Positions 56,460-64,000 are shown, numbered from the stretch's first letter. The stretch is 64,000 nt of DNA from Anaerolineaceae bacterium UBA6073 (GCA_002436085.1 DIXT01000033.1:1-64000), one strand, 5' to 3'. Notes: generated from the letters alone by a model not told the origin. Numbers and translations: made by a program.

Positions 56460-57676
56460 GAGATATCGTCCTTGGCATAAAATTAGCCCTTAACGGGCGT
56501 TTGCGTTTTACTATTCTGGCTTGGTATGGTTAATATTTTCAGTTGCGGGACATAAACGAAGTGCGCACACAAAGCTGGCCCGAAATGCTTATTGACCATC
56601 CATCCGGAGTGTACCATCACTGCAAGTATACCTTATCTTGGGTCACCTGGAGGATATTCCCGGCAGATAGAAACCGGTTCGTCTTTGCGAGCCGTTTTGC
56701 CATGGAACAATATTCCACCTTTGGTCTATGTAAGCAAAACGGCGTGGCATAGCGAAGCATCCCTTGTGGAATCCGCCTGTATTTCAGTAACAATCTCGCC
56801 TTGGTAGAAGTCCGATCAATGCGAGACCCAGCCTTGCCTTCGCTGCGAGACCCCACTTTGGTTGCTGCGAGACCCAGCCTTGCCGTCATTAGGAAAGAAA
56901 CCGTCTCCCTGTATCCAGTTCTGCGGTCACTGCGAGACCCCACTTTGGTGTCACTGCGAGACCCTTTGCCATTAACCCGGTTGAGTACAATTTCCAAATC
57001 TATGGCAAAGGGTCGTGGCAGTCTGCCTTTCCAGATCAGCTATCCAAGGGAACGCTTCGAAGAAAAAAACTACAGGCAGATTCCACAAGGGATGCTTCGC
57101 TATGCCGCGCCCCCTTCCTGCGGTTCCAAACATCGTGCAACTCCGGCAGCGGGGGCTCGCAAAGATAAACTCAGGCCGGTCACAACACGCCTTGTTCCGC
57201 GATTCCTGTACCACTCGCTATGCGGTCACTGCAAGACCCTTTGCCAACGAGCAATATGCTTTCAGGCCCCGGGCAGTATGGCAAAGGGTCGTGGCAGTCT
57301 GCATTTCCAGACCAGCTATCCAAGGGAACGCTTCGAAGAAAAGAACTACATGCAGATTCCACAAGGGATGCTTCGCTATGCCGCGCCCCCTTCCCGTGCT
57401 TCTAAGTTTCGTGCAACTCCGGCAGCGGGGGCTCGCAAAGATAAACTCAGGCCGGTCAAAACACGCCTTGTTCCGCGATTCCTGTACCACTCGCTATGCG
57501 GTTACTGCGAGACCCAGCCTTGCCGTCACTTCGAGACCCTTTGCCATTAACCCGGTTGAATGCATTTCCCATTTTATGGCAAAGGGTCGTGGCAGTCTGC
57601 CTGTTAGCTGTCATGGCAATCGCTGAGCTGACAAATTGGCAGTCTGCCTTTCCAATCCCGGATAGAATTGAGCACT
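56460..57676. repeat. Repeat region D
   Basis: The gap upstream of the GlyA-GcvT gene is largely family-D repeat DNA. A unit starting TATGGCAAAGGGTCGTGGCA recurs at 57001, 57277 and 57575 (spacings 276 and 298), with GGATGCTTCGCTATGCCGCG and GCAGCGGGGGCTCGCAAAG inside the first two. The opposite end reads CACTGCGAGACCCTTTGCCA. A short motif ATTCCCGGCAGAT appears near 56655 and again at 57746 and beyond. GCCCTTAACGGGC at 56486-56498 is a small hairpin just upstream of the fusion gene. No gene is supported. Confidence 0.75.
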
Positions 57677-57808
57677 ATGGGCAACGAAACCAATTGTGTT
57701 TATATTATGTCCACTTTTGATAACAAAGTGCTCTACACTGGCGTATTCCCGGCAGATATTCCCGGCAGACTGGACGGTGCCTTGCTCCTGGACAAGGGGA
57801 TGCTATAA
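57677..57808 (+). pseudogene. Truncated GIY-YIG endonuclease remnant
   Basis: A 43-codon frame starts MGNETNCVYIMSTFDNKV then LYTGV, which is the N-terminal strand pair of a small GIY-YIG protein (typical start VYIMTNKxNxVLYTGVT). The match stops after Val23, at about 57745, exactly where the motif ATTCCCGGCAGAT of the neighbouring repeats begins; the remaining 20 codons are unrelated. The rest of the roughly 90-residue domain, including the catalytic Arg and Glu, is missing. I read this as a gene broken by repeat DNA. Its TAA lies inside the -10 of the ECF sigma gene. Confidence 0.65.
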
Positions 57809-57809
57809 T
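57782..57809 (+). promoter_or_regulatory. Candidate extended -10 promoter for the ECF sigma gene
   Basis: TTGCTC at 57782-57787, a 16-base spacer and TGCTATAAT, a complete extended -10, ending at 57809. The GTG start at 57826 lies only about ten bases from the predicted transcript start. Confidence 0.45.
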
Positions 57810-57825
57810 CCCACTTGGAGCATTT

Positions 57826-58386
57826 GTGGACCCACTGCAGGCAGAAGCTGAGCTTATCGAAAGAGCAAAAACAGACCCGGACGCGTTCGGAGAACTGTAC
57901 GAGAGGTATATCGAACGCATCTATAACTACGTCTACTTTCGCGTGGGCAGCGTACACGACGCGGAAGACCTGACCGCGCGGGTTTTTCTGAAAGCCCTGA
58001 ACAACCTTAGCCGTTACCGGTTTGTGGGTTTGCCTTTTTCCGCCTGGCTGTACCGCATCGCGCATAACCTGATTGCCAACCACCACCGCGACCAATCCCG
58101 TCGGCGCGAAATTCCGATTGAAGACATGGCGGTCGTCAACATTCCTGCCAGGCTGCCTGCCATAGACGCGTCCATGGGGCGCGCGCAAGAAGCTGAGGCG
58201 CTTTGGAAGATGATCAATGACCTCTCCCCGCAAAAAAGAGAGCTCATTCTGCTCAAATTCGTGGAAAAACTATCAAACTCTGAGATCGCTGCGGTGTTAA
58301 ACAAGAGTGAGAGCGCAATTAAGAGCCTGTACCACCGCACACTGCTGGAAATGCGGGAACAGATTGACCGCGCGGATTTTGATTAG
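57826..58386 (+). CDS. ECF-family RNA polymerase sigma factor
   Basis: A 186-residue sigma-70 of the extracytoplasmic function type, with only regions 2 and 4. Region 2 (about 10-80) has AFGELYERYIERIYNYVYFR, DAEDLTARVFLKALNNL near 45-61 and FSAWLYRIAHNLIANHHRD near 70-88. Region 4 (about 125-180) has LSPQKRELILLKFVEKLSNS and then EIAAVLNKSESAIKSLYHR as the helix-turn-helix. The GTG at 57826 has TTGGAG upstream. It is followed 22 bases on by a small membrane protein gene, a position often used by anti-sigma factors. Confidence 0.92.
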   Translation: MDPLQAEAELIERAKTDPDAFGELYERYIERIYNYVYFRVGSVHDAEDLTARVFLKALNNLSRYRFVGLPFSAWLYRIAHNLIANHHRDQSRRREIPIEDMAVVNIPARLPAIDASMGRAQEAEALWKMINDLSPQKRELILLKFVEKLSNSEIAAVLNKSESAIKSLYHRTLLEMREQIDRADFD

Positions 58387-58408
58387 GAAAGAAGCGAGAC
58401 AGAGAACG

Positions 58409-58690
58409 ATGGAAAATGTTGAAACGATGAGCGCATCCGAGCCTGCGAACCTGGACGCTTTCGCGGGGGAAGTTGCCGGCCGCCTGAGCCCGGTGCGTCC
58501 GAATTCATTTTTCCGCTCAGCATTAAAAGAGCGCCTGGCACGCTCAAAAATTTACGCCCGCCGGAAAGCCGCGGGCGCCTTGAGCGTCATCTGGTTAATT
58601 GCCGCATTAGTTGCGGTGGTTGTGGGGGAACTGATTTACCTGGCAGCCAGCGGCTGCCGTAAGCGGGGGTGTTCCATCGCTCAGCGCTGA
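58409..58690 (+). CDS. Small membrane protein downstream of ECF sigma factor
   Basis: A 93-residue protein with one membrane segment near 60-84 (SVIWLIAALVAVVVGELIYL). The N-terminal 55 residues are cytoplasmic if positive-inside rules hold, with FFRSALKERLARSKIYARRK before the helix and a short Cys-containing tail (CRKRGCSIAQR). Position after an ECF sigma gene and the topology make an anti-sigma factor possible, but no zinc-binding HxxxCxxC motif is present, so this is a weak guess. ATG 58409 is preferred; the longer frame from 58307 overlaps the sigma gene. It overlaps the glutaredoxin gene by ten bases at its 3' end. Confidence 0.6.
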   Translation: MENVETMSASEPANLDAFAGEVAGRLSPVRPNSFFRSALKERLARSKIYARRKAAGALSVIWLIAALVAVVVGELIYLAASGCRKRGCSIAQR

Positions 58691-58938
58691 AATTCCTGCA
58701 GTTTTGCCCGTAAAACCTCATCGCGCGGCTCCATCAGCATGGAACCGTCCGGGAAAACGATCGTTGGTACACGGCGCATGCCCTGGTTCACGCTCTTCAC
58801 AAATTCCACCGCGCGGGAGTTTTTATCAAGGTCATACCACACGTAAGGCACCTGCATCTCGCTAAAAATCCGCTTGGAGCGTTTGCAGTCCCCGCACCAA
58901 TTCACCCCGTAAAAGAGAATTTGATTTTCTGTGTTCAA
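58681..58938 (-). CDS. Glutaredoxin-like (mycoredoxin-type) protein
   Basis: An 85-residue thioredoxin-fold protein. The redox motif is CGDC at residues 15-18 in FYGVNWCGDCKRSKR, and the cis-Pro is in RRVPTIVFPDGS near 55-66. Length and motif resemble mycoredoxin and NrdH-like glutaredoxins, which reduce mixed disulfides. It converges with the small membrane protein gene, and the two coding ends overlap by ten bases, so no terminator lies between them. Confidence 0.9.
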   Translation of the reverse strand: MNTENQILFYGVNWCGDCKRSKRIFSEMQVPYVWYDLDKNSRAVEFVKSVNQGMRRVPTIVFPDGSMLMEPRDEVLRAKLQEFQR

Positions 58939-58959
58939 AGTGATTACCCCTGATAGATA

Positions 58960-58990
58960 CCAGGCAGCCCCTGGGTTAGAGGCTGCCTGG
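58960..58990 (-). terminator. Terminator of the first DUF4870-type gene
   Basis: A perfect 10-bp stem, CCAGGCAGCC / GGCTGCCTGG, with an 11-base loop, 15 bases downstream of the minus-strand stop. The T-run is weak. Confidence 0.6.
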
Positions 58991-59005
58991 TTTCGTCTGA
59001 AAAGA

Positions 59006-59482
59006 TTAGTCGGTTAGCGCCGAACGGGTCCAATCGCCGACCAGCCAGTATTTGAAGTCCTTGCCGTGGTAGGTTTCGACCGCGGCGTAAATGGCATACG
59101 CCAGGCAGCCGAGAGGCAGCAGGCTCAGGATCAGCGCGATGGGAATCAGGATTAAGCCAACCAAAACGATTGACAACAGCCCGGTAATCAGCCATACCAG
59201 CCCAATAAGCAGACCGCCGCCGAAGAAGAATACCAGCTGGAAGATTATGGCTTGTAAAGCCTGGTATGTCACGTAGCGGGATTTGTCCTTATACACCAGG
59301 TAGATGACCAATGCCGCGGCAGTGCCGAGCAGACCGGTGAACAGGTTGAGAAATATGGACAGGTGCGCCAGCAGCGCCCAAGTGCGTTCTTCAGTCGTAA
59401 CTGCTTCCGCGGGGTTCACAGTTACGACGGGTTCCACCACAGGAATTTCTTCCGGGGTAGGGATATCTGATTGTTCTGACAT
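59006..59482 (-). CDS. DUF4870-type membrane protein
   Basis: A 158-residue protein with an acidic, Pro-rich N-terminal 35 residues (MSEQSDIPTPEEIPVVEPVV), then TEERTWALLAHLSIFLNLFT and two to three further hydrophobic segments (LLGTAAALVIYLVYK, IIFQLVFFFGGGLLIGLVWL, IVLVGLILIPIALILSLLPL). The family motif YVTYQALQAIIFQ is present. Function is unknown; members are common in bacteria as small multi-pass membrane proteins. A second, related gene lies 99 bases upstream. Confidence 0.8.
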   Translation of the reverse strand: MSEQSDIPTPEEIPVVEPVVTVNPAEAVTTEERTWALLAHLSIFLNLFTGLLGTAAALVIYLVYKDKSRYVTYQALQAIIFQLVFFFGGGLLIGLVWLITGLLSIVLVGLILIPIALILSLLPLGCLAYAIYAAVETYHGKDFKYWLVGDWTRSALTD

Positions 59483-59580
59483 AGTTTACCTGCTTTCTGT
59501 TATTAGAATTCTTAAATCATACCTGCGCCGCAACGGTCCTACTATAGAAAATCTCAGGTCTTTGGGCTTGCAGCCTGGAC

Positions 59581-59916
59581 CTATGCCCACTTCATCTTTT
59601 TCAGGAAGTCTGTGATGAAGGGGATCTTCACGCTTTCGCCGCGGCTGGCGGCCACGCCCCAAATGATGACCAGCACAAAAGCTGCCAACCCCACGATTCT
59701 TTCGATTAAGCCCCGCGGAAGGATGGCAATCACCACCCAAACAAGCGTGCCAAACACAAGCGCTTGCGCCAGGTGGGCTTTGATGAAGGGGCGCGAGCGT
59801 TTCTTCTCCAGCAGAAGCAGCACGATTGGCACAAGGGGGGAGAAAATGTAGGAAAGCGTTGCCCAAAGGCGGTCGTCCTGGGTGCTTTCTATTTCTGTGT
59901 TGGGCTGATCACTCAT
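59581..59916 (-). CDS. Second DUF4870-type membrane protein
   Basis: A 111-residue protein related to the previous one: DDRLWATLSYIFSPLVPIVL, then SRPFIKAHLAQALVFGTLVW and VVIAILPRGLIERIVGLAAF. AGGAG upstream supports ATG 59916; a longer frame to 60030 has no similarity. It appears to be part of the same leftward transcript as the gene at 59006, though 98 bases separate them. Duplication of a small membrane gene is the simplest explanation. Confidence 0.75.
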   Translation of the reverse strand: MSDQPNTEIESTQDDRLWATLSYIFSPLVPIVLLLLEKKRSRPFIKAHLAQALVFGTLVWVVIAILPRGLIERIVGLAAFVLVIIWGVAASRGESVKIPFITDFLKKMKWA

Positions 59917-60002
59917 ATGGATAACTCCTGAAAAATTGTTTTCGAGAATAATTGAGATTATAACACGCGGTTCGCAGGGCTTAGCTCTGGGTGTATGCTG
60001 CA

Positions 60003-60695
60003 TCAACGGGGCAAACTGAGCTGTGCCCACTGCGCCGCGCCGAGTACGATCAGAAACTGCCCGAGGTGATAAGTCGCGATAATCCAGAACCTGGCATGCG
60101 GGATGCGCTTACCCATTCTGTCCGCGCCGTGCAACAGGTCTGAGGTTAAGAATAGCAGCCCGCCGGACGCGCACATACCTGCAGCGGGCAGCGGCCAGGC
60201 AGAACGAAACAGACATAAAACCGCCGAAGCAGCCATCAGCACCAGCACCGCCGCGTAGGGCAAAAAAACCTTGCGCATCGGCTTAAGCTCAGGTTTTTTG
60301 CCCGTCTTGCGGATGACATAGGCAAAGAGGGCGCCCAGCAGCAAGCCGGCAGCCGCGGCAGCCAGCAGCGTGGGAAGCAGAGGGGCGGGGGCGGCATTGA
60401 AACCATAAACGTAGGATACATGCGCCAGGAAGAAAGCGATAAGACCGGCCAGAAACCAGCGCTGCGAGCGCGGGATCAGGAATATATCCCCCAGCAAGGA
60501 GAGCCCCAGCGCGACCAGGAAAGGCAGCGCTGGCGGGTGCAGACCGCCCCATAAGACAAACAGCGCAATCAGGATTATCAGAACAATAGGCTTGGTGGCG
60601 TAATACAACCTGAGCTTTTGCATCCAGGCAGCATACCAGTTCAGCGCCGCACTGACTACTAAAGCCGGTAAGAGCATATATGCCGCCGCGGACAT
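60003..60695 (-). CDS. YhhN family membrane protein (lysoplasmalogenase-like)
   Basis: A 230-residue, multi-pass membrane protein with about seven hydrophobic segments. The family pattern is visible in YYATKPIVLIILIALFVL near 31-48, ALGLSLLGDIFLIPRSQRWF near 62-81 (Asp and Arg conserved) and FFLAHVSYVYGF near 88-99. Characterised relatives include lysoplasmalogenases, but activity here is inferred. Its start is three bases after the era stop, so it is the last gene of the leftward operon. Confidence 0.82.
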   Translation of the reverse strand: MSAAAYMLLPALVVSAALNWYAAWMQKLRLYYATKPIVLIILIALFVLWGGLHPPALPFLVALGLSLLGDIFLIPRSQRWFLAGLIAFFLAHVSYVYGFNAAPAPLLPTLLAAAAAGLLLGALFAYVIRKTGKKPELKPMRKVFLPYAAVLVLMAASAVLCLFRSAWPLPAAGMCASGGLLFLTSDLLHGADRMGKRIPHARFWIIATYHLGQFLIVLGAAQWAQLSLPR

Positions 60696-60697
60696 CG

Positions 60698-61612
60698 TCA
60701 GGATTTCTGGGAGAGCCCCAGCTCCTTCAGAAAGGCCGGGTCATTCTTCCAGTCCTTGCGCAGCTTTACGGTGAGGTCAAGGAACACCTTTTGCCCGCTG
60801 GCTGCTTCGATATCCACGCGCGCGGCGGAACCAATGCGCTTGATCATGTCGCCGTTTCTGCCGATGACGATCGCTTTTTGCGCGTCCCGTTCGACGAAGA
60901 TGGTCGCTTTCACATACAGAACCCCGTTCTCGCGCTCGGTGTATTCGTCCGTGCGCACAGCGATGCTGTAGGGTACTTCGTCCTCCAATAGGGTCAGGCA
61001 GGCAGCCCGCACCATTTCGGCGGCGATGTCGCGTTCAAAGGTCTCGGTAATCTGGTCAGGCGGGTAGTACTGCGGACCTTCCGGCAAAAGCTCGCGCACC
61101 ACGCGCAGCAGGTTTTCGATGCCGTTGCCGGTCTGGGCGGAAATGGACACAGCCCGCGCGCCGGGCAGCAGGTTTTCGAAGAGCGCTTTGTTGGCAGCCA
61201 GGGTCCTGCTGTCCGCCAGGTCGTTCTTGTTCAGCACCAGCAGCACCGGGATATCCCGCTGAACTTCCTGCACCAGCGCCGCCAGGCCCTCGTCCAGCTT
61301 GTCCGGTCTTTGCGACGAGTCTGCCAGGAAAAGAATCAGGTCCGCGTCGTGCAGGGCATATTGCGCTTCAGAATTGATAAACTGGCTCAGTTTGTCTTTA
61401 GGTTCGTGCAAGCCGGGAGTATCCACAAAGATAATCTGGGCTTCGTCCGTCGTAAGGATAGCCAGCTGGCGCTTGCGCGTGGTCTGTGGTTTGGCCGAGA
61501 CGCCGGCAACAGGCTGCCCAAGCAGGCGGTTGGTGAGGGTGCTTTTTCCGGCGTTGGGCTTGCCGACAATGGATACAAAACCAGATTTGTAGCCGGGCAT
61601 AAGTTCGCTCAT
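60698..61612 (-). CDS. era: GTPase Era
   Basis: A 304-residue Era GTPase needed for 30S ribosome assembly and 16S rRNA maturation. G1 GKPNAGKST is at 17-25, G2/switch contains AKPQTTRKRQLAI near 41-53, G3 is VDTPGLHEP near 63-71 and G4 is LNKNDLAD near 126-133. The C-terminal KH domain has VIGRNGDMIKRIG near 247-259. Length fits the family. Its start overlaps the ogt stop (ATGA), showing translational coupling with ogt upstream. Confidence 0.97.
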   Translation of the reverse strand: MSELMPGYKSGFVSIVGKPNAGKSTLTNRLLGQPVAGVSAKPQTTRKRQLAILTTDEAQIIFVDTPGLHEPKDKLSQFINSEAQYALHDADLILFLADSSQRPDKLDEGLAALVQEVQRDIPVLLVLNKNDLADSRTLAANKALFENLLPGARAVSISAQTGNGIENLLRVVRELLPEGPQYYPPDQITETFERDIAAEMVRAACLTLLEDEVPYSIAVRTDEYTERENGVLYVKATIFVERDAQKAIVIGRNGDMIKRIGSAARVDIEAASGQKVFLDLTVKLRKDWKNDPAFLKELGLSQKS

Positions 61613-62154
61613 GCAATTTCTCCTGATTGGGATTTGATTTTTCCGTTCTCCACGCGCAGACCTTCGTGCCGCAGCAGCGAGGCTTTAGTGCGGATACCGT
61701 CGGGAGCGGCGAAGCCGCGCAAAGCGCCGTCCGAAGCAATGACGCGGTGGCAGGGAATAAAAAGCAGCAGCGGGTTGCGCGCCAGCGCAGAGCCAAGCGC
61801 GCGGCTGGCGCCCGGGGAAGCGATGCTTTCGGCGAGCTGCGCGTAAGTGCGCGTTTCGCCCCAGGGAATTGCAGCGCAGGCAATCAGCACCCGGGTTTGG
61901 AAAGGAGTAAGCCCGCTGAGGTTTAAGGGCAGGGAGAAGGAATGGCGCGCGCCTTGGAAATACTCACCCAGCTGTTCGACCGCCTGTTCAAGCAGGGGCT
62001 CTTCCGGGCGGGTGGCAAACAAATCTGTAAAAGGGTGAGCTTCAGAGTAACCAAGGAAAGCGCAGCGGCGCAAGCCGTCGGGGCTGGACTGCAGGGTAAG
62101 AAGCCCTGCGGGCGTCATGACAATAATTGCGGAAAAGCTGGGAGCGTGTGCCAT
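61609..62154 (-). CDS. ogt: Methylated-DNA-protein cysteine methyltransferase
   Basis: A 181-residue O6-alkylguanine-DNA alkyltransferase. The active-site motif PCHRV is intact at 134-138, with acceptor Cys135. TPFQTRVLIACAAIPWGETR is followed by the DNA-binding helix TYAQLAESIASPGASRALGS near 103-122. The N-terminal domain is shorter and less conserved, as in Ogt. ATG 62154 overlaps the stop of the ABC permease gene; a longer frame upstream would run into that gene. It contrasts with the ATL protein at 11.9 kb that lacks the cysteine. Confidence 0.94.
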   Translation of the reverse strand: MAHAPSFSAIIVMTPAGLLTLQSSPDGLRRCAFLGYSEAHPFTDLFATRPEEPLLEQAVEQLGEYFQGARHSFSLPLNLSGLTPFQTRVLIACAAIPWGETRTYAQLAESIASPGASRALGSALARNPLLLFIPCHRVIASDGALRGFAAPDGIRTKASLLRHEGLRVENGKIKSQSGEIA

Positions 62155-63038
62155 CAGTAGTTGGACACCATGTCGATATTGCCGCGTTCGCGCGCGATGA
62201 AATCGAATCGTTTGTATATCAGCGCAGCCAGGGCAGCGTAAACTAAGGTGAATCCCAGCAAAATCAGGATGAGCTGCTGATCTGAAAGATTGGTGTACAT
62301 TGGGTAGGCTCTGCCAATTCCCGGCACCAGGGCTCTGCGGATAAGGGTAAGCCAGTAGCTGATCGGAAGGGCGCTGCCCACCCACTGCAGCGGCACGGGC
62401 AGTACGCTAAGCGGGAAAACCGCTCCGGAGAAGATAAGCAGACCCGCCCCAAGGCTTTCTCCCAGAGACCAGGCGTTGTTCTTGATGATCAGCGTCCAAC
62501 TGCCGAGCATGAGACCCAAACAAATCATGACTGCCATGCCAAGCACAAAAGCCGCCGCGAAGAGCCCCCACTTGACTTCAGCCAATGCAATTGGCATTTT
62601 CAGGAAGATAATCCCAAAACCCAGGGTGATCAGCACGGAAAAACAGGCTACCAGAATGCTGGCGACACTGCGGCCGAACAGGTAAACAGGCACCCGCACA
62701 GGGGCGATGTAGATGTACTTGAGCGTGCGGTAGTGCTCGCGGTCGTCTAGGATGCCGAAGGACACGCCCTGGATGGCAGCGCCGACCAGAATGAAGAAGG
62801 CGTTGCCGATGTACAGGTTCACAAAATCCGCGCTGCCGAAGTCCCCGCCGCGAATGACCAGGTACATCACGATCAGAATCGCTGCGGTGGAGATGGGGCG
62901 GATGATGGAGTAGATCGCGAAGATAAACGGATCCGTCCAGTTGGACTCAATCATCCAACCCAGCCAGGCGCTGGTGCGGAAAGTGAGTAGCTTGCCAGGT
63001 TTGGCTTCGGAATTGGGAGTTGTCTCTGCGGAACTCAT
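62154..63038 (-). CDS. ABC-2 type transporter permease
   Basis: A 294-residue multi-pass membrane protein of an ABC exporter. About six hydrophobic segments are visible, including PFIFAIYSIIRPISTAAILI near 37-56, FFILVGAAIQGVSFGILDDR near 81-100, VASILVACFSVLITLGFGII near 124-143 and LGESLGAGLLIFSGAVFPLS near 196-215. EHYRTLKYIYIAP after the second segment is typical of the coupling region. The substrate is unknown. It overlaps ogt by one codon (ATGA) and follows the second permease by five bases. Confidence 0.85.
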   Translation of the reverse strand: MSSAETTPNSEAKPGKLLTFRTSAWLGWMIESNWTDPFIFAIYSIIRPISTAAILIVMYLVIRGGDFGSADFVNLYIGNAFFILVGAAIQGVSFGILDDREHYRTLKYIYIAPVRVPVYLFGRSVASILVACFSVLITLGFGIIFLKMPIALAEVKWGLFAAAFVLGMAVMICLGLMLGSWTLIIKNNAWSLGESLGAGLLIFSGAVFPLSVLPVPLQWVGSALPISYWLTLIRRALVPGIGRAYPMYTNLSDQQLILILLGFTLVYAALAALIYKRFDFIARERGNIDMVSNY

Positions 63039-63043
63039 GACGA

Positions 63044-63886
63044 TTAATCCAGTCTGTCCGTGATTTTACCGTGTTTGATTGCCAGCCTCTCCATGCGGCG
63101 CAGCGTGAGAAACGCGGCGGCTAAGAAGAGCACCGACAGGATTGCCAGGATTATCAATTCCAGCTTGACTGAAAGGAAACCCAGCAGCGCGGTGGAAGGG
63201 AAAACCAACTGGCGGATGGCGTCCATGCCCAGCGTGAGCGGGACGATGGATGCGGCTGCCGCGACCCAAAAATTAAACGCGCTCACCGGGAAGTAAAAAC
63301 CGGAAAACAGCATCACCGGCGCCTGCAGCAAATTCGCGCTGTGCCAGGCTTCGCGATTGAAAAGCAGGAAGAGGGACGAGAGCATCATGCCCATCCCGTA
63401 CAGCGCGACCATGGTGAGCACAAATACCAGAAACAGCGCCCAGAAACTGGTGATGGTGTAGCTTACCTGGAAAAGCAGGTTTCCGACAACCAGAATGACC
63501 AGCGCGCGGATGGTGGTCGAAAAGAGGCCGCCGCTGGCCATACCGAACAGAATTGCCATCAGGGGGGTCGGCGACATGACGTACAGCGCCAGGTTGCCGG
63601 TTTCTTTCTCCCAGTAAAGCTGGCTGGACATAGACCAGAGGATATTAATCCAATAGGCGGTCATCGCGCTGCCAAGCACCACAAAGCCGATGTACTCCTC
63701 CGGAGCCTTGAGGGCGCGGTAGATATAGACGTACCCGACCATGGTCAGGAATGGCAGGAAAATATCAAAAAACAGCCAGGAAAGGTCCCGCTGGGTGCCG
63801 ATGACGCGTGGATAAGACCTGCCGATGACAGACTGCAGGAACAGGCGCGCGCCGCTGTTGCGGGTGACTTTAGTCTGCAGCGCCAT
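63044..63886 (-). CDS. ABC-2 type transporter permease, second subunit
   Basis: A 280-residue multi-pass protein, homologous in layout to its neighbour: LSWLFFDIFLPFLTMVGYVY near 34-53, YWINILWSMSSQLYWEKETG near 78-97 (the coupling segment is WEKETGNLALYVMSPTP), then FVLTMVALYGMGMMLSSLFL and FSGFYFPVSAFNFWVAAAAS. The two permeases would form a heterodimer with the ATPase whose end lies at the right edge. The start overlaps the ATPase stop by 17 bases. Confidence 0.85.
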   Translation of the reverse strand: MALQTKVTRNSGARLFLQSVIGRSYPRVIGTQRDLSWLFFDIFLPFLTMVGYVYIYRALKAPEEYIGFVVLGSAMTAYWINILWSMSSQLYWEKETGNLALYVMSPTPLMAILFGMASGGLFSTTIRALVILVVGNLLFQVSYTITSFWALFLVFVLTMVALYGMGMMLSSLFLLFNREAWHSANLLQAPVMLFSGFYFPVSAFNFWVAAAASIVPLTLGMDAIRQLVFPSTALLGFLSVKLELIILAILSVLFLAAAFLTLRRMERLAIKHGKITDRLD

Positions 63887-64000
63887 TTTCTACGTCCTTC
63901 ATCGATTTGCCCACCAGGCTGATAAAAACATCTTCCAGGCTGGCTTCGCGCTTGTGCAGTGTGGTGATGCGGCTGCCTTTGGCGGTCAGGAAACCGAGCA
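63870..64000 (-). CDS. ABC transporter ATP-binding protein, C-terminal end (partial)
   Basis: Only the last 43 codons are in the window; the gene continues past the right edge. The visible end reads LGFLTAKGSRITTLHKREAS followed by LEDVFISLVGKSMKDVENGA. The LEDVFISLVG segment is the usual tail of ABC-2 exporter ATPases. It is the upstream gene of the two permeases and would power them. Walker motifs lie outside the window. Confidence 0.75.
   Translation of the reverse strand, partial: LGFLTAKGSRITTLHKREASLEDVFISLVGKSMKDVENGAAD

Noticed and set aside
56460..56560. Glycine riboswitch upstream of the GlyA-GcvT fusion
   Set aside because: The leader is short and shows only one small hairpin (GCCCTTAACGGGC), not the tandem aptamer structure.

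Overview
The window reads as a bacterial chromosome segment of moderately high GC, most likely from the phylum Chloroflexota and probably class Anaerolineae. That placement is inference. It rests on gene content (pyruvate:ferredoxin oxidoreductase, ferredoxin-linked ETF, CTC-type L25, a dnaG-rpoD pair with a C-x3-C primase zinc motif), on the lipoprotein and secreted-protein style, and on dense arrays of short palindromic repeats between operons. No rRNA, tRNA, CRISPR array, transposase or phage gene was recognised.

Layout. 1-1.6 kb: repeats around a small DUF559 endonuclease-like gene. 1.6-9.8 kb: nifJ (PFOR), a dihydroorotate dehydrogenase-like flavoprotein, then dnaG and rpoD. 9.8-11.1 kb: repeat array. 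11.2-18.5 kb: a DUF2202 ferritin-like secreted protein, an alkyltransferase-like protein, a GNAT enzyme, NAD(P)HX repair enzyme, and a glcD-etfB-(ferredoxin)etfA cluster that resembles an electron-confurcating lactate (2-hydroxyacid) dehydrogenase. 18.5-19.5 kb: a second repeat family. 19.5-24 kb: an EF-G-like GTPase, then an AT-rich stretch of orphan small genes. 24-32.7 kb: a membrane protein, then a leftward operon (serine hydrolase, DHH-CBS-nucleotidyltransferase fusion, GNAT), then a rightward operon (alpha/beta hydrolase, SH3-like protein, PP2C phosphatase, OmpR-type regulator). 32.7-34.1 kb: a third repeat family. 34.1-42.1 kb: PPK2 kinase, TatD, a TrmI-NUDIX operon, L25, a zinc metallopeptidase-like protein and a large SPFH/band-7 protein. 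42.2-47.4 kb: two repeat arrays flanking a 917-residue secreted protein. 47.5-56.5 kb: SRAP protein, lipoprotein alpha-amylase, a uridine kinase-like protein with a ThrRS-like front end, and a leftward pair of an aminotransferase and a 1040-residue serine hydroxymethyltransferase-aminomethyltransferase fusion. 56.5-57.8 kb: a fourth repeat region ending in a broken GIY-YIG gene. 57.8-64 kb: ECF sigma factor with a small membrane protein, glutaredoxin-like protein, two DUF4870-type membrane proteins, and a tightly overlapped leftward operon of ABC exporter genes, ogt, era and yhhN.

How it fits together. The metabolic genes suit an anaerobic heterotroph: extracellular glucan breakdown (amylase), pyruvate oxidation to acetyl-CoA with ferredoxin reduction (PFOR), ferredoxin-coupled 2-hydroxyacid oxidation (GlcD-EtfB-EtfA), and one-carbon transfer through serine and glycine (GlyA-GcvT fusion). 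The most unusual single gene is the GlyA-GcvT fusion with an unassigned central segment of about 190 residues. The most unusual non-coding structure is the set of REP/REPIN-like palindrome arrays, which fill nearly every large intergenic gap and fall into at least five families.
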